Part shown: piece after piece, positions 21,431-30,225 of the stretch
Layout: each line of letters begins with the position of its first letter
Numbering within the stretch: position 1 is the stretch's first letter
Source of the DNA: Leishmania donovani
Taxonomy: Eukaryota > Euglenozoa > Kinetoplastea > Trypanosomatida > Trypanosomatidae
DNA: 64,000 nucleotides
NCBI RefSeq assembly: GCF_000227135.1
Contig: NC_018255.1
Location: forward strand, 901,437 to 965,436
Reading direction: 5' to 3'
The notes under the pieces: generated by a model
Database searches by the model: none
Seen by the model: only the letters and a program-made list of their open reading frames with translations
Told to the model about the DNA's origin: nothing
Position numbers and translations under genes: made by a program

Positions 21431-21859
21431 ATGCTGCCGATCCCTTGGCACCTCATCACGCTTATCTTCGTGACTGTGCTGCTGCTTGTCGACCGCGCGC
21501 AGACGCAGAGCAAGAGAACTGCGGAGCAGGCAGAACTGAGCGCCCTGCACTAGTTCGCAGACAAGCGCCGGAGCGTGATGCGACCGCTTCGGACCGCGTC
21601 TAACTACTGCGCGTGGGATGGCGTGACATGCAACTCGAAAAGTTACGCGCATGTGAGCTCGAGTGGCCACATGCTCGTGGACGAGATGCCAAAAGTGGAC
21701 GGCAGCGACTATGGTGCGCTGCCGCGCGTCGCGTTGATTGTTCTGTCAAACAATTCCCGCATCCACGGCGGCCTCGCGGACAGCTTGACTGCGCCGAAGC
21801 GTCTGCGATCGCTGGAGGTGAGCCGGAAGTCTGTGCACTGGAACCTGCCTAGCCGGTAG
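21431..21859 (+). pseudogene. Relic of a promastigote surface antigen-like (LRR) gene
   Basis: An ATG at 21431 opens a hydrophobic leader (MLPIPWHLITLIFVTVLLLV) typical of a secretory signal, then meets a TAG at 21551-21553. The same frame continues beyond the stop with SNYCAWDGVTCNS, which resembles the N-terminal cap of PSA/GP46 leucine-rich proteins (the W-x-GV-x-C motif). Next comes MPKVDGSDY, in the place of the usual LPEV..DVDGSDV segment, then one degraded leucine-rich repeat (GGLADSLTAPKRLRSLEVS), and a stop at 21859. Full PSA proteins have many repeats and a Thr/Pro-rich, GPI-anchored end, and these are missing here. It is therefore a truncated, interrupted copy. The family call rests on motif memory and is moderate. 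Confidence 0.5.
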
Positions 21860-22087
21860 GACGGGATGGCGAGCCGGGAGGCAGTGGGCCTGAGCGGCAT
21901 CTGCTTCTGAGGGTGCATGCCGTCGTCGTCGGCGGGCAACGCCGTGTCCGTGCCGTTTGCCTCCTCGAATTTGCTCTCCTTGCGTGTCTGTATCGGTTCT
22001 CGGACTCTTCTTCACGTCTCTACCGCAGACGTGCGCTCTTTCTTTACTTGTCTTTCCGCCTCCTTTCCCCCTCTTCCTCCGTGCTGC

Positions 22088-22680
22088 GATATCCGAGTGC
22101 CCACGTACGCCCCCCACCCTCTACTCTCTCTCTCTCTGTGTTGTGGAGGAGTGGGCGGCGGAAGCCAGGCAGCCCCTCCCTCCTCCAGCCCTGCCGATTG
22201 CCGGACCCCACTTCTCGCTGTGGCAGGGCCGCGCGCATGAGACTTGGGGAGGTCAGTGCGATGCGTCGCTACTGATGCCGGCGGGTGAGGTCGTGGGTGG
22301 TGCTGCCTCGGAGCGACCTGCGACCGTGCACACGCTTGTGCCACTCATGTGACTGGGCAGCGTGACTCGAACGCATCCCACACCCGACCCTCACACGGCC
22401 CACTGGTGCTGCGGGGAGCCTGCGCCACTCGTGGAGATGCACCAGGTGGCGGCCGACATGATGCGGCTGGCTGCGAGGCGACGTGCGAAGCGCAGGGGTG
22501 GGTGGAGTTGGAGGCAAAGGCCGCGCCGATATGACCTTGCCTGCATTGTTATCGCGCATATGCACACGGCTGCCTCGCGCCGCGCGGATGGGCGTGTGTG
22601 TGTGTGTGTGACCGGCGGGGCAGAGTGCGGCGTTCAGCTCGTGCTGCATGGCGGAGAAATGGCATCGCTGAATGAACAAG
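22088..22680 (+). mobile_element. Dispersed ~590 bp repeat, copy A (SIDER-like retroposon)
   Basis: This segment matches 42265-42856 and the copies at 47203-49148 almost base for base. It starts in a (CT)n tract and ends just after TGCATGGCGGAGAAATGGC, followed by A-rich bases in the several copies. An internal (GT)n run varies in length. Size near 550-600 bp, location in intergenic/3' UTR DNA, same orientation as the genes and an A-rich end all fit the Leishmania SIDER family of degenerate non-autonomous retroposons, some of which control mRNA stability. The SIDER name is inferred; the repeat itself is directly visible. No coding capacity is seen. Confidence 0.7.
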
Positions 22681-24354
22681 GAGTTGTTTCCGCCTCCTCC
22701 CCGTCCCCGGCTGTGACTGTGGCTCCGTGTGGGCCATCGGCCCGAAGAAGGGACAGGGCTAAGCGGAGGTGGCTGGACGAAGTGCGACGCGGCCGTGCAT
22801 GTGTAGTGTGATAGGGAGACGCTCTTAGTTTTGCCTCTTCTGTGTTCTCCCCCTTGCCTCCGTGTGTATGTGCAAGCGCGGGTGGCCTACGGTGGTAGTG
22901 GCGGCGGCCTTGCCAGGTTGGGGTGTGCTGGCGCATCTGCAAGTCGCCCGTCGTGATCACATGTGCATCCGTATCGTCTAGACCCCCCTCCTTTCCGAGG
23001 CACTCACGCGCACATACTCTGAAACGATACTCAGAGGTCTTTCAGGTGCACTGCTCTCTCTGCGCGAGCGCGCCTTTTCGCAGGGTCGCGAGCCCCGCAA
23101 GTACACGCACATTCACACAGACGTGCAGAATCTCCTTGCAGCGCCGCCATCCTTGCTGCCTCCCTTCTTCCATCCGCGGATCCACTTGCACGCGTGAGAG
23201 CTGGGAGCGAAGGACAAGAGGACCAGAGAGGGAGGGTAGAAGCAGGCGCACGTCTCTGTATGCGTGATTGGTTTCTTGCCGGCTCGCTCCTGTTTACGTT
23301 CCGCATGCCTTCCCCTCCCCTCTCCTCGGCTCTGTCGCTGCGCCCCGTCGTGCGTGTGTGTGTGTGTCGCGTGGCGATGGAGGAGGCGAAGCGGTATTGT
23401 GGTGCTCTTGTTGCTTCGTTCTTCAGTTAATCCGTCCGTTCACCCACCGCCACTTCCCGCCTCTGTGATGATGCCGAGGGTGAGGGGGTTATCGACTGTC
23501 CTTCTCTTTACGTGGTTCGGTTGCGCCTCTTGTGCTCTCCACCCCTTTCCTTGCGAGTTGTCTTCAGCCCCCTCCCTCCCTCCCTCCCTCCCTCCCTCCC
23601 ACACTTTCTTCCGCTCCGAATCGCTGATCTTCGCACGTCGCGAACTCGTTGGTTGTTTCATGCTATCGACCGTTGCTGCGTCTGTGTGACGTGCGGCGGC
23701 CACACAGGGGAGGGAAAAGGACGTGTGGGCGGGGAAGTGGAGCAAGGAGGGGGCGAGGCGCTATCTCGATGCTACGGCCGGCTGACGCGTACGCCAAGAT
23801 GGATGAGAGAAATCCCTCCCCACAAACGACTCGGGCGTGTTTGCGTGCCCTCGATGACGTCCATTGCCCATGAAGGAGGGCAGGGCAGGAGTCGGAGTGA
23901 AGGGATCGAAGCAAAGACATGCGCAGGGTGTGTGGGCGTGCTGTTGTCGAACGCCTCCCAACTCCCCCTTCTGCCTTTCCCACAAGAGGCACCTCATATC
24001 CGTCTCTCACCACCACCAAGACGGCTTGCTTGCTTGCTGCCCTTGGTTGCTTCCTTGCGTTTCACCTGCCGCTTCTCTCCGCCTACTCCCTCCCCTCCCC
24101 TCTTACGCTCCCGCTGACTTTCTTCCGTCCCCCCTCGACTTACGCCTGTTCGTCGAACCTCTTCCCTCGACTCACTCGCATGCCTGACGACGCACACGCA
24201 CACGCACAGCACCGTAGCTACAGGGATACATATACACATATATATGTATGCGTAAACAGGTCGTCACAGGCACACACACACCAGTGGAATAAAGACGACC
24301 GATACACGTGAAAACATACAAGGCTGAGGGCCAAGGTCCAAGTTGGGCACCACA
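22681..24354 (+). other. Intergenic region upstream of cactin
   Basis: No gene is seen. It includes TG repeats (about 23349-23366), the (CCCT)n tract at 23568-23600, and long pyrimidine-rich DNA at 24045-24180 that probably serves trans-splicing of the cactin gene, with the next AG at about 24209. Open frames here are low complexity. Confidence 0.55.
23568..23600. repeat. (CCCT)n tetranucleotide repeat
   Basis: About eight tandem CCCT units on the + strand in intergenic DNA. The complementary strand is G-rich in runs of three and could form a quadruplex. Confidence 0.9.
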
Positions 24355-26430
24355 ATGGACTGGGATCGACCTAGTGGAAAGCGGCGGCGCACAGATGAGG
24401 AGGAAGCGTGTGAAGCGTTGGGTGGGCTGCTGCGACAAACGGCCTCACGTGCGATGGAGCGGGTGCGCCTGCAGCGACAGCAGCGCGGCTGGGAAAGCCA
24501 ACTGACCGTCCTCTCCTCCTCTGCCGCCGCCGCCGTGGCGCGCAGTGTGAAGCCGATGGACGTGCTTGTGATTCGGTTCTGCATGCACTATTTGGACTGT
24601 AGCAAGGTGGCCGCGGCGAATCATTTCGTGCGGCTTGCGCAGGAGGTTGTGACGTCCAGCATCGAGCGGGTACTGGTGCCGCAGCTGTTCAGCCGCGATG
24701 GCAGCTCTCTTCCGGCGCTGTGCGAGAGTCTCGTCGCAGAGCACACCGCCGAGGACATTCAGGTGACAGTGAAGGAGGTTTCAGAGTTTGTCGAGGCCCG
24801 CGGTGCCCTTGGTGCCTGGATCGCCGACGCGACGGCCACTCGCGGCGATCGTGATGATGACGACTATGACGACGCCGACAACTACGGCAGTGGCTACTAC
24901 GACCACTCGCGCTCGCGTGACCGCGATGATGGATACTCTCGCTTCACCAACGAGGAGGGCGAGGACCATGGGGCAGAGGACGATGGCAGATCGGCAAGCC
25001 CACACCAGGACGCCGAGGACTTTGCTCTGGCCACCACGTTGTATCAAGCTTGCGAGTTTTGGGTCCGTGTACAGGCCTTTCTGAACTCCTTGTCGCTGCA
25101 CAGCGCTCGCCTGCACGTCTTCGCAATGCCGCCACGGTACGAGCGGGAGCTGCTTCTTCTCCTGTACGCTGCGACCCGTGGCGGCGGCGGCGGTGGCGAG
25201 GCGTCGCGGGAAGGCGAAAGCAACGGGGGCAGGACCACACCGGCAGAGGGCGCGTCGCTATCCTCGTCGGCCAACGCAGCGGCAGCGAAGGCCGAAGCGA
25301 AGGAGACCATCAAGCATGAGCCGATGTGGGACGGTGACGGGGAGGTGGCGGCACAGGTGGTCGGTGAGGGCGGTACGGACGACGAGGGCGCTGAGCAGAC
25401 GGAGGCATCGGCGGGTCCGCGTCAGCCGCAGCAGCTGTACAAGGCTTCTGCCCTGCTTGCCGACGTTTTGGCGCTCTCTCGCTGCCCCGAAGCCCCCACG
25501 GGGTCGTCTTCGTCACCTACCGGCACTGCTTCAGATCCAGCTTTGATATCGTCGCCGTTGTCAGCGGCCGCGCCGCGGATCAGCGCCGAGGCCATGCAGC
25601 GCCTCCGAGGGCTCAACTCGAACTTTTACAAGATGGTGTACGCGCGGCTTGGCGTGATGGTGGCGCGTGATCGCCTCCACAGCTTTGACCGGGATTCCGC
25701 CATCACTCCACCCGAGTTCACCGTGCAGCAGCGCAACCTTCGCGAGCAGCTGGCCCAGCAGGAGCAGCAGCAGCAATACAAGGCAGACTTGATGTCCGCC
25801 GCCCTGGGTATTCCTGGGCAGCCAGAGGCCGGACTACCGGCTGCCTATGTGCCGGACGATGCCTACTACGAGAAGCTCTTGCATCAACAGCACGACACGA
25901 TCGACGAGGACGAGGAGGTGTACAAGGGAGAGGTGATGGACTACTACCTTTCTCACCCCAATCGCCCCGGCGCCGCGACGGGGTCGCCGTCGAATTACTC
26001 GCGCTCTCGCTCGCACCACGGCGGCTCCTCTGCACGCGGCGGCGAGGCGGAGCCGCTGATGAAGCCGCATCGCTTCTGCAAGGTCAAGACGGGATTCACG
26101 TGGACGCAGTACAACCGCACCCACTACGACAGTCGCACTAACCCGCCGCCGCGGACGGAGATGTGGTACGAGTTCACTTTATTTTACCCAGCTCTCGCGA
26201 ACACGAAACGCGACATGCGGCACATATTCCGCATCGAGGACACACCCGAGGGGCCGAACGACCAGTACTGCCTCCTCGTCTTCAGTGTCGGCCCGCCGTA
26301 CGCCGATGTGGCGTACCGCATCCGTAAGAAGCAGTGGGACACCCGCCGCGGCGGGGTGCGCATCAGCTTCGATCAGTACGGCCGCTACAAACTCTTCTTT
26401 CGCTTCACCAACAGCAACTACCGACGCTGA
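24355..26430 (+). CDS. CACTIN: Cactin homologue (splicing-associated protein)
   Basis: The 691-residue translation carries a clear cactin C-terminal domain (about residues 572-691). It has WTQYNRTHYDSRTNPPPRTE, then YEFTLFYPAL, a V-G-PPY-D-A-Y-R-I segment matching the family's AGPPYEDIAFKI, and the terminal basic-aromatic end NSNYRR where animal cactins end RYRYRR. Upstream, about 224-265 (LYQACEFWVRVQAFLNSLSL) may be the degenerate cactin mid domain. The rest is acidic, Gly/Ser-rich linker. In animals, plants and yeast, cactin is a nuclear protein of the active spliceosome. Here it would most likely serve spliced-leader trans-splicing, which is inference. The start is the first ATG (24355); residues KRRRTDEE near the N-terminus look like a nuclear localisation signal. 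Confidence 0.88.
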   Translation: MDWDRPSGKRRRTDEEEACEALGGLLRQTASRAMERVRLQRQQRGWESQLTVLSSSAAAAVARSVKPMDVLVIRFCMHYLDCSKVAAANHFVRLAQEVVTSSIERVLVPQLFSRDGSSLPALCESLVAEHTAEDIQVTVKEVSEFVEARGALGAWIADATATRGDRDDDDYDDADNYGSGYYDHSRSRDRDDGYSRFTNEEGEDHGAEDDGRSASPHQDAEDFALATTLYQACEFWVRVQAFLNSLSLHSARLHVFAMPPRYERELLLLLYAATRGGGGGGEASREGESNGGRTTPAEGASLSSSANAAAAKAEAKETIKHEPMWDGDGEVAAQVVGEGGTDDEGAEQTEASAGPRQPQQLYKASALLADVLALSRCPEAPTGSSSSPTGTASDPALISSPLSAAAPRISAEAMQRLRGLNSNFYKMVYARLGVMVARDRLHSFDRDSAITPPEFTVQQRNLREQLAQQEQQQQYKADLMSAALGIPGQPEAGLPAAYVPDDAYYEKLLHQQHDTIDEDEEVYKGEVMDYYLSHPNRPGAATGSPSNYSRSRSHHGGSSARGGEAEPLMKPHRFCKVKTGFTWTQYNRTHYDSRTNPPPRTEMWYEFTLFYPALANTKRDMRHIFRIEDTPEGPNDQYCLLVFSVGPPYADVAYRIRKKQWDTRRGGVRISFDQYGRYKLFFRFTNSNYRR

Positions 26431-27255
26431 TGGTCTTCAAGGGGCAACGCTAAACACGAAGAGCGAGAAAACGGTGCACGTAAGTGACTTGCGCTTCTCC
26501 GTGTATCTGTCGCTGCGTGTGTATGTATGCGCGCGTGTGTGTGTGCACGTGCGCCATCAGCGTCGAGCGCCATGTTTCGATAATATGCACTCCTGCTTTT
26601 CCGACGTTGCGCCTTGAGCACGGGCGAGAGGAGAGAAAGTATGCCGGTGGATGGGTGTGTGGGCTGCGGCTGGGGCGTAGCGGTGCTGGCGGTGGTGACT
26701 GATGACCAAGGCGCAACCGCTACATGCCGTTACCCCGCCATGCGCGCGTTAGGTGCAACAGGCGACAACATGCACACAAAGTTTCTCTACCGTGGCGTTA
26801 TGCGCGCGTGTTGTCGTCTTTTCCTTCTGTGACCCGTCCACTCGGTGAACTGTCTGACTCCGCCCCTCCCCTTCTCTCTCTGTGACTCTCTCCTCGCCTC
26901 CTTTTTCTTCTGTTGTTGGTGCCGTGTATGTTGAGCACACGCACACACGCACACGCGCAGGGGATATAGTGTTTTTCTTTGCGCAGACTCTTCTGCTTCT
27001 TCCCCCTCCTGACTCCTTCCACACTCACGCTCCGCCTTTCTATCTAGGCCATCTGTAGTAGTAGTATAGCAGCTAGTAGCTTCTCCATCACCGCCGGCGA
27101 TTCGTGTAGCCGAGCGCCCTTCCTCTGCCTTCTGCAGTTTCCTCTGCTTCTATGGGCCAAGCGCGGCTCACACACACGCACACACACACACACACATGTA
27201 TGCATATATATATATATATATCCAGATACACGTACCCGACGGCGCGTAGCTAGCA
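26431..27255 (+). other. Intergenic region
   Basis: No gene is seen. It contains pyrimidine tracts at about 26865-26920 and 26975-27035 (the likely trans-splice region for the next gene), a CA run at about 27169-27196 and an (AT)n run at 27204-27221 shortly before the next ATG. Confidence 0.6.
27204..27221. repeat. (AT)n microsatellite
   Basis: A pure AT dinucleotide run 35 bases upstream of the ATG at 27256, directly after a CA run. AT runs are rare in this GC-rich window. Confidence 0.9.
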
Positions 27256-28113
27256 ATGCTCCGTTTCACTGTACCTGCCTTGGTCGTCTTCCAGAACGCG
27301 TATGCGCCGCGCGTGCTAAACAGGATGACACCTGACCGCATGGAGCTGACGATGCTAATCCTGAAGGAGCGCAAGAAGAAGGTGCGCTACCTTGGCAGCA
27401 ACTTCCAGGGCTTCAATGATCGTGTGCACTTGTTTAACGCACAGGGTGGCGTGCGTCGTGGTACCCGCTACATCATCGAAACCCACCACAATCGTATTCA
27501 GTTTAAGCACCGATCACGCAACAACAGCATGGTCGACGTTCGCGCCGTGAAAATGGCGGGCTCACAGTACGATTCCATGGGCAACTATACCCGCATGACG
27601 TGGGACAATTCTCTGTGCACGACAAACCTGCTGAATGACCCTAACTTCAAGCGCCACTTCAAAAACATGCCCAAGGAAGAGACTATCGGGGTGCTGGAGG
27701 AGTGGGGCGTACGCTACATCTTGCTGGACGAGATTCGAAAGCCGTCCTTGATGGACTGCAAGTACCACAAGCACCACCTGTACGCCGACAAGTTCTGGTG
27801 GTCGCCATCCCCAGAGACCAACCACATGCGCGGTGATGCCGAGTTTAAGTGGAAGGGCAACGAGCTGATAGCGTACGGCGACTACAACGCGCACATGCCG
27901 CACCCCGCCAATTTCGTTATTAGTAGCAGCAGTGGCAGCAGCGGTAGTGGTGCGGCCACCTCAAAATCGGCGGCGGCAGCAGCAGGCTCTAAGAAGGGTG
28001 CGTCGGCAAGACCGTGGTTTAGGCGTACTGTTGTGGTGAGGAAGCCGCAGGCAAGCGACACCAAGGTCCCCTCCACTGCAAGTAAGATCGCGGCTGCAGG
28101 GACGTCCAAGTAG
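27256..28113 (+). CDS. Conserved-type basic protein, possibly mitochondrial
   Basis: I cannot name this 285-residue protein. It starts at the ATG 27256 with MLRFTVPALVVFQNAYAPRV, which could be a short mitochondrial presequence. The body is basic and rich in aromatic residues (KERKKKVRYLGSNFQGFNDR; RGTRYIIETHHNRIQFKHRS; YHKHHLYADKFWWSPSPETN). The last ~60 residues are Ser/Gly/Ala/Lys low complexity. A basic, compact, aromatic-rich protein with a putative leader resembles the many trypanosomatid-specific mitochondrial ribosomal proteins, and that is my best guess. No known catalytic motif is seen. Confidence 0.75.
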   Translation: MLRFTVPALVVFQNAYAPRVLNRMTPDRMELTMLILKERKKKVRYLGSNFQGFNDRVHLFNAQGGVRRGTRYIIETHHNRIQFKHRSRNNSMVDVRAVKMAGSQYDSMGNYTRMTWDNSLCTTNLLNDPNFKRHFKNMPKEETIGVLEEWGVRYILLDEIRKPSLMDCKYHKHHLYADKFWWSPSPETNHMRGDAEFKWKGNELIAYGDYNAHMPHPANFVISSSSGSSGSGAATSKSAAAAAGSKKGASARPWFRRTVVVRKPQASDTKVPSTASKIAAAGTSK

Positions 28114-28635
28114 GAGCGCGTGCCTGTCTTTCGGCTCCAACGCTCAAAAGGAGGCCACACTTTGGGAGACTGTACATGTTGCTGACTTTCCCGCGCCCGA
28201 CGGCTTTGTGCTGCAGCGCACCGCGCTTTTCTTTCTGTCCCCCTCCTCCCCCCTCCTGCTCCTCTTCCTCTATGTCGTAGGCTCTCTTTTCTCTGTGACT
28301 CGCCGACATGTGCATGCGCACATTTTACTTCAAGGATGCGTGAGCGGTGCGTGCGTGCAAAGACGACATGAGCGGACTCGAGGAAAGGATGACAGGAGCT
28401 GAGGTATGCGGGAGAGGTGAGGATGGGGCGGGCAGTGCCAGAATGACCGTGAAATAGCCTGAGAGGGAGGGGGCGTAAAGGAGTCGGCTGAGGAAAGCAG
28501 AGAGGAGAGAGCGCGCGGGAGCGAAGGGCAGTAGACGGATGTACGGCGAGCGGGGCGGGTCGTGGTGGCCGTATCATTGGAGAGGAGAGGAGCGGTGGGG
28601 GACGACTCGATGCGTGCGGCCTCACATGAGCAGCT

Positions 28636-28666
<31 letters not shown>

Positions 28667-28765
28667 NNNNNNNNNNNNNNNNNNNNNNNNNNNNNNNNNN
28701 NNNNNNNNNNNNNNNNNNNNNNNNNNNNNNNNNNNNNNNNNNNNNNNNNNNNNNNNNNNNNNNNN
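28667..28765. other. Assembly gap (99 N)
   Basis: A run of 99 undetermined bases. All three gaps in this window have exactly this length, so it is a placeholder and not a measured distance. Confidence 0.98.
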
Positions 28766-29439
28766 TCCTACGTGCCCGCCCACTAACAGCCCTACCCCCC
28801 CCCCCCCCCCATCCGCCTTCGCCGTCTTGCTCTACATCACCTACGCCCTGGTGCTCTTTCTTCGCGGACACTGCGCGCCCCCTTCTCCCCCGGATTGATT
28901 TCATGCACGCTCAGGCTACTGTGGCAGCGGGGCACAGCTACCCCGACCTCTCTTTCCCTCTCCTCTTTGTGGTTCCTGGCGTGCGGCGCGTCTCTGCAGC
29001 GCTTCCGCCCTATCTATCCGCACCCTTTATCCATCTGCGTCTCTCTCTCTCTTCCTGCCGTGCTGTCTGTCGGTATGCGTGCCTGGCGCAGTGAGCGTCA
29101 TCCCTCTTCGTTGCAGAAAGGGGAACACAGCAGAACGGACGTTGGCGTGAAAAGGCAGCGAGGTCCAGGAAGGGGCCACCTCCGCCATCCCCCAATACAC
29201 ATTCATTCCTGGCTCCACACCGACAAGACGGAGGAGCAGCAAAGACGTGGGTGTTTACAAAAAGGGCCGCACCTTGGCTGGAGCGACTGGACTGCTGCGC
29301 TCTTACCGTGCTCACCCTCCCTCGAAACACAGGCACTCGCTTCCCCCTTCCGCATCTCTCAACACCGGCACTTTTCCCCACCCACCCCGTGCTCTTTCCG
29401 TCTTCTTGGGTGTGCGAGCGGAAGGCGGTTGAACGGTTG

Positions 29440-29469
29440 CCGGCTTTTTTTCTACTCATCTTCACTTAG
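29440..29469 (+). promoter_or_regulatory. Candidate trans-splice acceptor for the 244-residue protein gene
   Basis: A tract reading CTTTTTTTCTACTCATC ends in TTCACTTAG with the AG at 29468-29469, only 21 bases before the ATG at 29491. Pyrimidine tract plus first AG is the trypanosomatid trans-splicing signal, and this is the clearest example in the window. Confidence 0.5.
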
Positions 29470-29490
29470 GAAGCACATCCGCCCTGCATC

Positions 29491-30225
29491 ATGGCGTTCC
29501 GCGGCAGCAGCGCGCGGCTCGCGGCCACGCCAGGCGTCGGCATCGCGCCAGAGACAACGCCGGTCAAGTACGTGCCGGAAATGCTGAACATTCAAAACGC
29601 CAAGTGGTGGAACGGCCGCGGCAAGCCCGTCTACCGCTCCACCTACAACGAGAAATCGTGGCTGCAGAAGGCAAGGTGGGGCGCCTTCACCAAAGGGAGC
29701 CGCCCTGTCATGCGCCAGCGCTACTCCGCTGCGGCGCTGAAGGAGGCGCTCGAGATGGTGCCGGAAGGGTTTGAAACATGCGATGTGCCGCGTCCGCCGC
29801 AGCGCATCCGGGCGCAGTCGGAGGGGGTGGTAGGGAGGTGGTACACGAACTACTGGACTCTGCACTCTGTCCGGTATCAGTGTCAACTCGCGGGGGTCGA
29901 ATGGCAGTTTGGCGAGCGGCAGCGGCCGCGCACCAACTACGACGAGCCACACATGTACACCGATTTTGAGGAGACGAAGGCCATCCGTGACTACCGCAGC
30001 CGCTGGATCAACGTCAACCGCTCCCTTGTGGGTATGTCGAAGCGAATGAAGGAGTCGGAGGAGGAGGCGCGCTATCTGCACTTCAAGAAGGTGCAGGACA
30101 CCTTCTGGTCGAACAGGAAGGTCCTCGTGAACCGCGTCAAGTCGATGCACAACCAGGGAACACTGCAGTCGGCCAAGGACCTGCCCATCAAGACAATCAA
30201 CATCAAGGCGTTTCTTGCGGATTAG
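29491..30225 (+). CDS. Small conserved-type basic protein, possibly mitoribosomal
   Basis: I cannot name this 244-residue protein. The start ATG at 29491 follows a strong splice-acceptor signal. It is basic and rich in Trp/Tyr/Arg (IQNAKWWNGRGKPVYRSTYN; KSWLQKARWGAFTKGSRPVM; GRWYTNYWTLHSVRYQCQLA), with a charged helical part near 165-205 (SKRMKESEEEARYLHFKKVQ). The N-terminus (MAFRGSSARLAATPG) is compatible with a mitochondrial presequence. Composition resembles kinetoplastid mitochondrial ribosomal proteins, but this is an inference from composition only. No low-complexity tail is present, unlike its left neighbour. Confidence 0.78.
   Translation: MAFRGSSARLAATPGVGIAPETTPVKYVPEMLNIQNAKWWNGRGKPVYRSTYNEKSWLQKARWGAFTKGSRPVMRQRYSAAALKEALEMVPEGFETCDVPRPPQRIRAQSEGVVGRWYTNYWTLHSVRYQCQLAGVEWQFGERQRPRTNYDEPHMYTDFEETKAIRDYRSRWINVNRSLVGMSKRMKESEEEARYLHFKKVQDTFWSNRKVLVNRVKSMHNQGTLQSAKDLPIKTINIKAFLAD

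Larger units (their letters stand above)
28114..29490 (+). other. Intergenic region containing an assembly gap
   Basis: No gene is seen. A 30-base poly-C run (28637-28666) runs straight into a 99-base N gap (28667-28765), and a second C run of 16 bases follows at 28795-28810. The sequence probably broke at the homopolymer. The last part is pyrimidine-rich and ends with a good splice acceptor for the next gene. Confidence 0.6.

Noticed and set aside
22362..22378. tRNA B-box-like sequence on the minus strand of the repeat (GCGTTCGAGTCAC)
   Set aside because: The flanks do not pair as a T-arm and no A-box lies at a suitable distance, so a tRNA or tRNA-derived element is not supported.
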